The notes under the pieces: generated by a model
What the model saw: only the letters and a program-made list of their open reading frames with translations
Databases searched by the model: none
What the model was told of the DNA's origin: nothing
Source: Ancylomarina euxina
GTDB lineage: Bacteria > Bacteroidota > Bacteroidia > Bacteroidales > Marinifilaceae
NCBI RefSeq assembly: GCF_003863355.1
Contig: NZ_QQWG01000002.1
Span: 248,001-312,000, forward strand
Direction: 5' to 3'
DNA length: 64,000 nt
Made by a program: the position numbers and the translations under genes
Shown here: positions 1 to 8,016 of the stretch, in pieces
Numbering within the stretch: position 1 is the first letter of the stretch
Layout: each line of letters opens with the position of its first letter

Positions 1-357
1 ATTGAAATGGAAGTTGCCTCCAATTACATTTGCTCCTGGGTAATTAAAAAAAGTGATAATGAAATCGGCAACCTCTTTTTGGAAATCCTCACAGTTCTTA
101 TAAGATTCGAGTGCAACTTTATCTTTAATTGTATCGAATTTTCTTGAGAGTTTATATGGAATAGAAAGTATCGTATAGAAATAGACACCGGATACTACAG
201 CTAGAAGTGTTCCCATTATTGTAGTGGGGATTTGCCATAGGCTTATACCAAAAACTAATTCAACACCATACCACGAGCAAGTAGACCATACTAGAATCCA
301 AAAAGTCAATAGTAATTGCAAAGAGAATTTATAGATGATTTCAAATGAACTAAACAT
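1..357 (-). CDS. Membrane protein, C-terminus cut off by the window edge
   Basis: An uninterrupted frame of 119 codons runs from an ATG at 355-357 to the first base of the window and continues outside it. The N-terminus starts MFSSFEIIYKFSLQ and holds two hydrophobic stretches, about residues 11-38 and 43-64, followed by a charged segment rich in Lys and Asp. I do not recognise the family. The layout (two N-terminal helices, then a polar region) is loosely like bestrophin-type channel proteins, but no diagnostic motif is visible. It lies upstream of, and on the same strand as, the antiporter at 426-1622, with a gap of about 70 bases, so the two could share a transcript only if read from the antiporter side. 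Confidence 0.6.
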   Translation of the reverse strand, partial: MFSSFEIIYKFSLQLLLTFWILVWSTCSWYGVELVFGISLWQIPTTIMGTLLAVVSGVYFYTILSIPYKLSRKFDTIKDKVALESYKNCEDFQKEVADFIITFFNYPGANVIGGNFHFN

Positions 358-425
358 GATTTTTTCAATTTAAATATTGAATGAAACTTAAAGTTAGATC
401 TATCATTAAATATAAGCAAAAACTT

Positions 426-1622
426 TTACCAGCTTGAAGTGAAATAATTAGCGATTAATTGAAGATATTCACCTAAACCTCCAGGTTGTCTAAGATACTT
501 AATAAATGAACCTGCTGTTTGTGCAAGAAAAGATTCACTGCCTGTGTAATATTCTGCAGCACCAATGGCATATAATATAAATAGGATATACAAAATACCT
601 AATAAAACAACGTGGCGTTTTCTTAAAACTGTGCTGAAGTAGAAGATTCCAATAGTTAGTAGGGTAACTATTAATAATACAACCCGAATATCAACAAGGG
701 TTGATCCTGCTTCGGTAAATTCAATCTTTTGACCCGTGAATAATAAAAACAAGGCAAGCGGAAGTCCCAAGCTAATTGATATGTCAAAAATATTCGATCC
801 CAAAATATTAGCCAGAGAATCATCGTAGTTTCCTTTTTTAGCATCTCTAATTGATATGATGGTGTCCGGAACACTGCTCGCAGCTGCAATTAATATCAAT
901 GCAACAAACAATGGGTTTATTCCTAAGGAATCTGAAATTGCTTTACAACCCTCAACGAGTCCAGCGCAAGCTGCTGCTATGACCAAAGTGGATCCTACTA
1001 AAAGTAGCCAGCTTCGGCGTTTTCTTCCCTTGTTAAATTTCAATACGTATTTAAGGTACACACCGTCTTCACTTTCTTCATTGGTTTGAGGTTCAGGATT
1101 ATCGTTCTTTCTCATCGATAACATGGTGTATGCAAGATAAACAAGATAAAAAAGTGTAAATGCCCAGCCGTGCCAATGTGTGATATATTTACTCGAAAGC
1201 AATATGATGAGTAGGATTTCGGCAGCTATAAGAAATAGACCATCTCGAAGAATAACTTTTTTGCTGATTTTTAATCCAATGACTCCTGGCACAGTTGCTA
1301 AAACAGTTCCAATAACTAGCATGGGGATAGCAATGCTATTAAATATAGCAGAACCTGTATTGCCGCCAATACTTGCTGCTAAATCTCTTGCCAGATTGGC
1401 GTGTGAAGCAAATAGAAGAAAAAAGACTGTTGTTAAAAGTTCGGGAATTGATGATCCAATTGCGTTTAGTGAAGCTCCTTTTACACCCTCACTCATATTT
1501 CTACCTAGATAGTCAGTTGCAACCTCAAAGCTATTACATGATTTTGCTATAACTATGGAGCAAAAGATCATTAACGAGAGACCTCCATACCAAGTATGGA
1601 ATATGAAATTGAAGATATCCAT
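426..1622 (-). CDS. Na+/Ca2+ exchanger-family cation antiporter
   Basis: This 398-residue polytopic protein has the two inverted alpha-repeats of the cation/Ca2+ exchanger superfamily. The first carries GSSIPELLTT and, further on, GGNTGSAIFNS. The second carries ASSVPDTIIS and LGSNIFDISISLG, with the acidic Glu and Asp that bind cation. A charged loop of about 45 residues (NDNPEPQTNEESEDG...) separates the halves, as in the family. The second repeat has SVPDT rather than the SxPE more usual in bacterial CaxA/YrbG proteins; SVPDT resembles the second repeat of animal NCX exchangers. The likely role is H+- or Na+-driven Ca2+ (or K+) export across the inner membrane. The ion specificity cannot be read from sequence. 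Confidence 0.85.
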   Translation of the reverse strand: MDIFNFIFHTWYGGLSLMIFCSIVIAKSCNSFEVATDYLGRNMSEGVKGASLNAIGSSIPELLTTVFFLLFASHANLARDLAASIGGNTGSAIFNSIAIPMLVIGTVLATVPGVIGLKISKKVILRDGLFLIAAEILLIILLSSKYITHWHGWAFTLFYLVYLAYTMLSMRKNDNPEPQTNEESEDGVYLKYVLKFNKGRKRRSWLLLVGSTLVIAAACAGLVEGCKAISDSLGINPLFVALILIAAASSVPDTIISIRDAKKGNYDDSLANILGSNIFDISISLGLPLALFLLFTGQKIEFTEAGSTLVDIRVVLLIVTLLTIGIFYFSTVLRKRHVVLLGILYILFILYAIGAAEYYTGSESFLAQTAGSFIKYLRQPGGLGEYLQLIANYFTSSW

Positions 1623-1742
1623 GTTTTTTTCTAAATAGATGAGTTTAGACCTTGTTCTTATTTATGTCCCGAAAATAAAGGTAATTTTTTAATTAAAATC
1701 GGTAAAGTCATTATTTAAATATCATAGATTTTATCTGATCAG

Positions 1743-2729
1743 CTATTTCGCTGGGCTTGATTTTACAATTATTTCGTCTTGTATTTTTAGGTGAATGTTT
1801 TTTCTTAGTTTTTTTTCTTTCAGATACTCTATAAGTAACTTAGGTTCATCTGTTACGATGATGTTGGCCCCAAAATCTATAGCCCATCCCCATTTGGTTT
1901 CAGAATTAGGAGATTTTTCTCTGTTGTTATAATTGCGAACATTTTCATTTGCGGTTGTACTGACCCAAATTCTGCAAAAATTTTGTTTTAGTTTATTTAT
2001 AAGGGGAAGTAGTAAAGAATCGTTTTCTGTAAGATTGATATCGAAAACAAGAGGTTTGTATTTTTTAATGAATTTATTGGTGTGGTGTTCTAGTTTTTTA
2101 TTTTTTTCAATTATCTGAGGGATGTAAATAAGTCGATTCTTGAAGCATTTTTTTTGAAGATTGATTTTATAAAAATCATCTCTTTTTTTTATTATAATTT
2201 GATTTAAAGTATTTGTTTTATAAAGGTGTTTAACGATTTTATCTAGATGCATTGTGCATTTGTCTAGGTTGATTAGGATTTTTCCTTTTGAAAGCAATAA
2301 AGCCTCGTCTAGGGTTGGTATTTTATGTGAAGTGGGCTTGCCATGCTTATCGGTTAAAAAAATTCCCTTTAAATCATTTAATGTAAATCTCGATATTTTA
2401 CCGCTTCCAGTTGTTGTTCGGTTTAAAGTTTTATCATGTATTACGACAGGAACCTTATCTTTAGTAAATCTCACATCAATCTCTAATATGTCTACTCCAA
2501 TTTCAATGGCATTTTTTATCGCCTGTAGGGAATTCTCTGGTGCATTTGTCCAATCTCCTCTATGTGCAACAACCATAATATAGGAGTCAGTAGGTGTGTT
2601 TAAGATTTGAAGTAGGGAATCAATTCTGTTGTTTGCTTGTTGGTTTACTTCAATATTTTTATAATAACAATTCCCCCTTAATGGAAGGAGCTGTGTTAAG
2701 ATTGATAATAATACAAACAGATATCTCAT
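1743..2729 (-). CDS. Glycerophosphodiester phosphodiesterase, exported
   Basis: A GDPD-family phosphodiesterase that hydrolyses glycerophosphodiesters to glycerol-3-phosphate and an alcohol. Catalytic signatures visible are AHRGDWTNAPENS (His, Arg, Glu), EIDVRFTKD (metal-binding Glu and Asp) and VIHDKTLNRTT (second catalytic His); VTDEP near the C-terminus is also typical. An upstream ATG at 2789 is in frame, but I take the ATG at 2727-2729. It begins MRYLFVLLSILTQLLPLRG, a good signal peptide, whereas the longer form would bury it. The protein is therefore probably periplasmic or lipid-anchored. A second, unrelated-looking GDPD (42722-44050) sits in the glp block. Confidence 0.85.
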   Translation of the reverse strand: MRYLFVLLSILTQLLPLRGNCYYKNIEVNQQANNRIDSLLQILNTPTDSYIMVVAHRGDWTNAPENSLQAIKNAIEIGVDILEIDVRFTKDKVPVVIHDKTLNRTTTGSGKISRFTLNDLKGIFLTDKHGKPTSHKIPTLDEALLLSKGKILINLDKCTMHLDKIVKHLYKTNTLNQIIIKKRDDFYKINLQKKCFKNRLIYIPQIIEKNKKLEHHTNKFIKKYKPLVFDINLTENDSLLLPLINKLKQNFCRIWVSTTANENVRNYNNREKSPNSETKWGWAIDFGANIIVTDEPKLLIEYLKEKKLRKNIHLKIQDEIIVKSSPAK

Positions 2730-2871
2730 AGAAAATTTTGCGTATAGAGTAGATGTTAAATGTTGATTAAAGAGAATCTCCAAAACCATTACTTAGTTCT
2801 ATACTTTAATTTACAATTTATATTGTAAATAATCGATGCCTAGTCTATATGTTTTGACCAATGAAATTATT

Positions 2872-3678
2872 TCATCCATCACACGGTAGATAGTAGTCTT
2901 TCATGGGATTGATTAGTAGGATTGGATTTGGGTAATGATTGATAAGATGTTTGATTTTTTTTGAATTGTACCTAAGGAAGAAGACGCCTTGAGCTTTCCC
3001 TGTCATTAGAACAACAAGATCCGATTCATTTGTTGTAGCCATTTTAAAAGCTTCTTCATCAATATGTTTGCTAGAGAATTCTGATTTGTGGATTTTATAA
3101 TTAAAAATAAATTGGGAGAACATTTTTTTTGTAAATAGCAATGTGTTTCTAATCGTTTTCTTAAAAACCTCTTCCTTTTCAGTAGCTGGAATTAATTGAA
3201 CCACTGCATTATTAAACCTTCCAAAATAACTCGCCCAAATCATTTTTTCTTTCGACTCTTTTTTGTGATCAATAGGCAGAATGATATTTGAATATTCTGT
3301 TTTAATTGATGTCTTCTGGCCTACTAAGAAGGTTGGGATTTTAGCATTAAGGATCCAAGAGAATATGTTGTTTCTTAAATAGAACTTGAAATCGTTTTTC
3401 ACATCAATTTCAATAAACATAAAAATGATATTGAGTTGTTTGATTATTTTATTTGGCTGGTCTTCTGTAATGCTAAGTTGAATTTTACTTGCATTATCAT
3501 GATCAGAGATATAATTTTCCAGGTCTTCATCGGCAATTTTATTTTTTGAAAAAGGTGAATTTGAGATTAAAACTTTTGATTTGAAGATCGTGGCAATTTT
3601 TAGCGCATGATTTAGGGCTTTTTTGTTCGGATTCAGTTTTTGAACAAGAAGTAGTATGTGTTGATTTTTAGCGTACAT
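2872..3678 (-). CDS. Universal stress protein, two UspA-like domains
   Basis: A 268-residue cytosolic protein made of two Usp-like halves. The first starts HILLLVQKLNPNKKALNHALKIA. The second starts at about residue 129 with YSNIILPIDHKKESKEK and ends with SDLVVLMTGK and HYPNPILLINP, the beta-strands that frame the nucleotide site in this family. The canonical G-2x-G-9x-G(S/T) ATP loop is not clearly present, so ATP binding is doubtful. It ends YYLPCDG. It lies 82 bases upstream of the GDPD gene on the same strand but ends close to it without sharing an obvious regulatory site. Its cellular role is unknown beyond the family link to stress survival. Confidence 0.75.
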   Translation of the reverse strand: MYAKNQHILLLVQKLNPNKKALNHALKIATIFKSKVLISNSPFSKNKIADEDLENYISDHDNASKIQLSITEDQPNKIIKQLNIIFMFIEIDVKNDFKFYLRNNIFSWILNAKIPTFLVGQKTSIKTEYSNIILPIDHKKESKEKMIWASYFGRFNNAVVQLIPATEKEEVFKKTIRNTLLFTKKMFSQFIFNYKIHKSEFSSKHIDEEAFKMATTNESDLVVLMTGKAQGVFFLRYNSKKIKHLINHYPNPILLINPMKDYYLPCDG

Positions 3679-4198
3679 GTATTAAAGAAAAAATAAGTTA
3701 AATGAGATGGGAATATTGTTATTCCATTACTTTACTTTTTAACTTAATGATGAATTATTATGGATCTAAGCTAATAATTGGTGCAAGAAACAGCTTTTTA
3801 TCAAGATATATTCAATTTTGATAATTTTAAAACAAATTGATAGTCTTGTATGATTATGGCTCATGTATGGGAATGCAAAATAAACATAAATCAATAATTT
3901 GGTAAAGAGCGATATTTGCAAGTAATTACTACTAGTCTAATATATATATAGGGCTTGTGTTGTGTTTTTTAGCATATTTGTCGAGGTTTGATGATGTGAT
4001 TTCTTTTAGGCTCTAGTTTACAGGAGTTTTCTTTATTGATACTTATTAAAAACTGTTGTGAAGCATAGTTATTTAGACTAAATATGTATTTTCCACTTTT
4101 CCTTTCATTCCACCTTTGAGCGTTCTTTTATCTTGCTCTATTTCTTATCTTAGCATCGTTGTTTACGCAAAAGGCTGAACATAATCTAATAATTGAAG
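3679..4198. other. Intergenic region between divergent genes, upstream of the hydrogenase locus
   Basis: About 520 AT-rich bases separate the minus-strand stress protein from the plus-strand hydrogenase locus. I see no credible open frame or RNA gene. A near match to the Bacteroidota -7 element (CATATTTG, about 3973-3980) is present without a convincing -33 TTTG partner at the right distance, so no promoter is called. The length of the region is compatible with control elements for the ten-gene operon that follows. Confidence 0.5.
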
Positions 4199-4546
4199 AT
4201 GATAAAGGTTTCTCAAATACTTGATGTTTTAAATGCTCAGATTGTCTGTGGGAATACAGATTTAAATCAGGATATCGATTTTGGATTTGCTTCTGATTTA
4301 ATGAGTGATGTTTTGACTATAGATTCTGATAATCTTCTGTTAGTTACAGGATTGAATAATTTGCAGACGATTAGAACTTCTGAAATGTCAGATATTCCTT
4401 ATATTTTATTTGTTCGAGATAAGAAAGCTTCTGAAGAAATGAAAAGTCTTGCAGAAGAAAGTGGCATTACACTTATGGAATGTCGTTATTCAATGTTTCG
4501 CGCTTGTTCACTTTTATGTAATATGGGTTTAGAGCCCGTTTATTAA
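4199..4546 (+). CDS. DRTGG-domain protein, first copy in the hydrogenase locus
   Basis: A small protein of 115 residues beginning MIKVSQILDVLNAQIVCG. It resembles the DRTGG domain that also occurs between the CBS domains of pyrophosphatases and in HPr kinase N-termini, here as a stand-alone protein. The features shared with the second copy (6347-6682) are the opening KVSxIxxxLxxxxxxG, the central Gxx(S/T)DLxSDV turn and the alternating strands that follow. I take the ATG at 4199; a TTG two codons upstream is in frame but less likely. DRTGG proteins accompany [FeFe]-hydrogenase clusters in many anaerobes, including Thermotoga, as I recall. A ligand-binding or regulatory role is inferred. Confidence 0.75.
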   Translation: MIKVSQILDVLNAQIVCGNTDLNQDIDFGFASDLMSDVLTIDSDNLLLVTGLNNLQTIRTSEMSDIPYILFVRDKKASEEMKSLAEESGITLMECRYSMFRACSLLCNMGLEPVY

Positions 4547-4555
4547 TTCTGCTGT

Positions 4556-4969
4556 ATGGATTTTAAATTTGATATAGAGGGAGGTAATTTTTCAAATGCG
4601 GGCACGGCTTCAAGTGATGTGAAGAAAGTATTGAAGAAGCTAAATGTAGATCCAAAGCTCATAAAGCGAATCGTTGTTTCTATTTATGAAGCTGAGGTTA
4701 ATGTTGTTGCTCATGCTTACGAAGGTGAGATGAATGTCTCAATTTTTCCAGATAAGATTATAGTACGTATCGTTGATAAAGGACCGGGAATTGCTGATAT
4801 CGAATTGGCAATGCAAAAAGGGTATTCAACAGCCTCTCCTGAAGTTCGTGAGATGGGGTTTGGTGCTGGTATGGGGTTGCCCAATATAAAGAAGAACACC
4901 AATGAGTTGAATATAAAATCAACGGTTGGTGTAGGAACTGAAGTTGAACTAATTAACTATTTAAATTAG
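4556..4969 (+). CDS. Stand-alone GHKL ATPase, anti-sigma/RsbW-like
   Basis: A 137-residue ATP-binding protein with the HATPase fold: the N-box is in YEAEVNVVAHAY, the G1 box is DKGPGIAD and the G2 region is GFGAGMGLPNIKKNTNE. It has no transmembrane segment and no histidine phosphoacceptor domain, so it is a serine-kinase/anti-sigma type (RsbW/SpoIIAB-like) rather than a complete sensor kinase. It begins 9 bases after the first DRTGG gene and ends 4 bases before the hydrogenase-like gene, so translation is likely coupled. In this setting it probably transmits the redox state sensed by the Fe-S protein next to it. Its target protein is not visible in the window. Confidence 0.8.
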   Translation: MDFKFDIEGGNFSNAGTASSDVKKVLKKLNVDPKLIKRIVVSIYEAEVNVVAHAYEGEMNVSIFPDKIIVRIVDKGPGIADIELAMQKGYSTASPEVREMGFGAGMGLPNIKKNTNELNIKSTVGVGTEVELINYLN

Positions 4970-4973
4970 AACA

Positions 4974-6332
4974 ATGGAGAAGCTGCCTTTTTATCATGCT
5001 CTAAAAGTTGTCGAAAACGTTTGTATTGGCTGCACACATTGTATGAATGTGTGCCCTACAAAGGCAATTCGTGTGAAATCAGGTATAGCTGACATAAATA
5101 AGAATGCTTGTGTTGATTGTGGTGAGTGCTTAAAAGCTTGTCCTGTGAATGCTATTATCGTTGAACAGGACGACTTTAATCAGATATTCAGCTTTAAGCA
5201 ACGAGTTGCATTATTACCAACCGTTCTATTAGGACAATTTCCTGATGAAATAACAGAGGAGCAAATCTATTCTGTTATTAAAGAAATGGGTTTTACTCAT
5301 GTTTTCGAAGTTGATGAGGCCGTTGATCTATTGATTGAAGGTACGAAGGAGTATATGCGAAGGCATCCTCAAATGCGGCCATTTATATCTAGTTTTTGTC
5401 CAGCTATCGTTCGCCTCATTCAAGTGCGTTTCCCTTCTTTGGTTGAAAATATTGTGCGTCTTAAACCAGTGGTTGATATCTCTTCTCAGTTCTATCGTAA
5501 GAAATTAATTGATGAAGGATTCAATAATGATGAAATTGGTATCTTTTATATAACACCATGTGCTGCAAAAATAGCTGCGGTGAAATCCCCCGTTGGAGAG
5601 GAAGAGCTTTTAATTGATGGTGTTATTAATATGGACTTTATTTATAATAAAGTCATGTTAAGTATTAAGAAAGGCAGTAGTGATAAGAATACAGTTTCAA
5701 ACTATCGTCATCTATCTAAAACGAGTATAGAGTGGACTTTAACCAATGGAGAGGCATCCCAATACTCGCGGCGTTGTTTGGCTATTGATGAGATTCATAA
5801 TGTAATTGCTTTTTTAGATAAGCTTGAAAATGAGGAAATCACAGATGTTGATTTTCTTGAACTAAGAGCTTGTGATAGGAGTTGTGCGGGTGGTGTTTTA
5901 AGCACAGAGAACAGATTTTTAGCTGTTGAGCGCTTAAGTAAGCGAGCTAATAAAGATATAAAGAAGCAGAAAGAGACTGAAGAAATGTATGACACTTATC
6001 GTCCTTATTTGCTTAATAATATGGCTATTTCAGAAATAGAGCCTAGATCAATATTAAGTCTGGACTCTGATATGATGATAGCCATGGATAAAATGAAAAA
6101 GATTCAGCGTATCATGAGAGTTTTACCAGGCATTGACTGTGGAGCTTGTGGTGCGCCCAAATGTAAGGTTTTAGCTGAAGATATAGTTCAAGGGAAAGCT
6201 AAGATGACGCAGTGTGTGTTTTTACAGAAAATGCTAACAAAAGAAGAATTAATTAGCCCACAAGAGTCTTTCGATATATCTGAGAGTACATGGGGGAAAG
6301 GGCGTTTTGAGAAGAAAAGCTTAAAAGGATAA
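4974..6332 (+). CDS. HydS-like [FeFe]-hydrogenase homologue, probable redox/H2 sensor
   Basis: A 452-residue iron-sulfur protein. Two [4Fe-4S] ferredoxin motifs lie at residues 17-27 (CIGCTHCMNVC) and 46-56 (CVDCGECLKAC). A hydrogenase H-cluster-type domain follows, and a C-terminal Fe4S4 motif (DCGACGAPKC, about 388-397, with another Cys near 414). Aligned by eye with HydA of this locus, motif L1 TSCCP is SSFCP (139-143), L2 MPCxAKxxE is TPCAAKIAA (194-202) and L3 ExMACPGGC is ELRACDRSC (296-304). The four cysteines holding the [4Fe-4S] part remain, but the proton-transfer cysteine is Phe and both active-site methionines are changed. Catalysis is therefore unlikely and a sensing role more so. 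It sits among ATPase, DRTGG and PHP genes. Confidence 0.85.
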   Translation: MEKLPFYHALKVVENVCIGCTHCMNVCPTKAIRVKSGIADINKNACVDCGECLKACPVNAIIVEQDDFNQIFSFKQRVALLPTVLLGQFPDEITEEQIYSVIKEMGFTHVFEVDEAVDLLIEGTKEYMRRHPQMRPFISSFCPAIVRLIQVRFPSLVENIVRLKPVVDISSQFYRKKLIDEGFNNDEIGIFYITPCAAKIAAVKSPVGEEELLIDGVINMDFIYNKVMLSIKKGSSDKNTVSNYRHLSKTSIEWTLTNGEASQYSRRCLAIDEIHNVIAFLDKLENEEITDVDFLELRACDRSCAGGVLSTENRFLAVERLSKRANKDIKKQKETEEMYDTYRPYLLNNMAISEIEPRSILSLDSDMMIAMDKMKKIQRIMRVLPGIDCGACGAPKCKVLAEDIVQGKAKMTQCVFLQKMLTKEELISPQESFDISESTWGKGRFEKKSLKG

Positions 6333-6346
6333 AAAAATAGATAGCA

Positions 6347-6682
6347 ATGAAAGTAAGTGATATTGTTGAGGCGTTAAGTTTAAAAGTTTGTTCGGGAGAG
6401 CAGGGCTTGAATAATGAAATTGAAGGAGGTTATACTTCTGATTTGTTGAGCGATGTTATGGGGAATGCTGATTCCAATCAAGTATGGGTAACACTTCAGA
6501 CTCATAAGAATATCATGGCGATAGCCTCATTAAAAGAATTAGCAGCTGTTATTTTGGTTAAAGGTTATGAGCCTGAAGCTGATGCAGCAGACCAAAGTAA
6601 TAAAGAAGGTATTCCAATTCTTTCATCTGAAGAGGAAGCTTTTGAATTGACTGGTAAGCTTTATAAACTAATTGGTGATTAG
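6347..6682 (+). CDS. DRTGG-domain protein, second copy
   Basis: A 111-residue protein starting MKVSDIVEALSLKVCSG, clearly related to the copy at 4199-4546: same opening, the same YTSDLLSDVMG turn, and similar length. It keeps the repeated strand-helix pattern (VWVTLQTHKNIMAIASLKELAAVILVKG). It starts 14 bases after the HydS-like gene and is followed 11 bases later by the PHP gene. Having two paralogues in one operon suggests a heteromer or two ligands. This is inference, since no biochemical role is established for stand-alone DRTGG proteins that I can name. Confidence 0.75.
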   Translation: MKVSDIVEALSLKVCSGEQGLNNEIEGGYTSDLLSDVMGNADSNQVWVTLQTHKNIMAIASLKELAAVILVKGYEPEADAADQSNKEGIPILSSEEEAFELTGKLYKLIGD

Positions 6683-6693
6683 GAATTGAAATC

Positions 6694-7431
6694 ATGCGAA
6701 CGTTTCGAGTCGACTTACATACACATACGGTGCTTTCGCCTTGTGGAGATTTGGAGATGAGCCCTGTAAATATTGTGAATAGGGCTAAAGAACGTGGTAT
6801 TGACATATTGGGAATAAGCGATCATAACATAACGCTTCATGCTCCTCTTATTAAAGAGCTTGCGGCTAAGGAAGATATTGTGGTTTTGATGGGAGCAGAA
6901 GTGACAACAAAAGAAGAAGTGCATTGTCTTTGCTTTTTCGAAACAGAAGATGTTTTAGCTATTTTTCAAGCTTACTTGGATGGGCACCTGCCTCACATAT
7001 CCAATGATAATGAAAGATTTGGTTATCAGGTAGTGGTAAATGAAGTTGATGAAATAATAGGTGAAGTTGAATGGCTGTTGACTTCAGCTATCGATCAGAG
7101 TATCGATCAATTAGAAAAGAAGGTTCATGAATTGGATGGCTTATTTATTCCAGCTCATATAAACAAAATGCAAAATAGTATTATTTCGCAATTGGGCTTT
7201 ATTCCTTTCGATTTGAATGTGGATGCTCTCGAATTAACAAGACATATAAGTAAAGAGTCGTTCCTGGAAAAAAACGCTTATTTGAAAGATCAGACATTTA
7301 TTAAAAGCTCCGACGCTCATTGTATTGAATTGGTTGGAGATATTTATACCGAATTCATTATACAGGAAGCCAGTTTTAATGAAGTGAAGATGGCTTTACG
7401 AAATGAGCAAGGTCGATTAGTGAATTTATAA
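6694..7431 (+). CDS. PHP-domain metal-dependent phosphoesterase
   Basis: A 245-residue PHP hydrolase (TrpH/YciV-like). Metal-binding motifs are present in order: DLHTHTVLSPCGDLEM near the N-terminus, ISDHNITLHAP at about 40-50, MGAEVTTKEEVHCLCFF at about 68-85, PAHINKMQN at about 150, and SSDAHCIELVG at about 205. These give the trinuclear metal site of nucleoside- or oligonucleotide-phosphate hydrolases. The insert around 100-130 differs from TrpH. It is the fifth gene of the sensory part of the hydrogenase operon. The substrate is unknown; a nucleotide or phosphoprotein signal made by the neighbouring ATPases is a plausible guess. Confidence 0.8.
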   Translation: MRTFRVDLHTHTVLSPCGDLEMSPVNIVNRAKERGIDILGISDHNITLHAPLIKELAAKEDIVVLMGAEVTTKEEVHCLCFFETEDVLAIFQAYLDGHLPHISNDNERFGYQVVVNEVDEIIGEVEWLLTSAIDQSIDQLEKKVHELDGLFIPAHINKMQNSIISQLGFIPFDLNVDALELTRHISKESFLEKNAYLKDQTFIKSSDAHCIELVGDIYTEFIIQEASFNEVKMALRNEQGRLVNL

Positions 7432-7440
7432 TAAGAAGAA

Positions 7441-7980
7441 GTGAGAGATTTGTCAGAACATATCATGGATATTATTCAAAACTCGGTGAGAGCGAATGCG
7501 ACTCTTGTTGAGCTTGAAATAATTGAGGATGTGAAAAATGATAGCTATACGCTGATATTTAAAGATAATGGCTGCGGGATGTCTGAAGAGGTTTTGGCAA
7601 AAGTTGCAGATCCCTTCTTTACATCTCGTACAACGAGAAAAGTCGGTTTGGGTATTTCGCTTTTAAAACAAAATGCTGAACAAACTGGAGGGAGTTTAAA
7701 TATTTGGTCTAAAAAGGGTGAGGGAACTGGACTCGAAGTTGTTTTTTCTCATTCGAATATCGACAGGCCCGTATTGGGGAATATAGCCGAAACCATAATG
7801 TTGTTGGTGGGAGCTAATCCGGATATGGATTTTTTATACAAGCACACAACAGCTCAGGGAGAATATGTGTTTGATACAAAAGAAGTGAAAGAAGTTTTAG
7901 AAGGGATATCGCTGAGCGATCCCAATATTCTGGTTTACATTAAAGAAATGATAAATGAGAATGTTAGCACAATTATATAA
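7441..7980 (+). CDS. Stand-alone GHKL ATPase, histidine-kinase-like, second in the locus
   Basis: A 179-residue ATP-binding protein. The N-box region is LSEHIMDIIQNSVRANA, the G1 box is DNGCGMSEE, the F-box is DPFFTSRTTRKVG, and the G2 box is LGISLLKQNAEQTGG; these match the catalytic domain of histidine kinases more closely than RsbW. There is no dimerisation/phosphoacceptor helix. The C-terminal 60 residues form an extra domain (AETIMLLVGANPDMDFLYKH...). The start is a GTG at 7441, 9 bases after the PHP stop; the first ATG (codon 9) would cut into the N-box helix. As a kinase-like domain without a sensor it may work with the HydS-like protein. Confidence 0.78.
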   Translation: MRDLSEHIMDIIQNSVRANATLVELEIIEDVKNDSYTLIFKDNGCGMSEEVLAKVADPFFTSRTTRKVGLGISLLKQNAEQTGGSLNIWSKKGEGTGLEVVFSHSNIDRPVLGNIAETIMLLVGANPDMDFLYKHTTAQGEYVFDTKEVKEVLEGISLSDPNILVYIKEMINENVSTII

Positions 7981-8016
7981 AATGAATTTAGTTTCTAACC
8001 TTTAATATTTGAGATT

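Noticed and set aside
3960-3990. Promoter for the hydrogenase operon
   Set aside because: CATATTTG is only a partial -7 match and no -33 TTTG is at the right distance.
4974-6332. Functional second hydrogenase
   Set aside because: The proton-transfer Cys, both active-site Met and the L2 Glu are changed, which argues against turnover.
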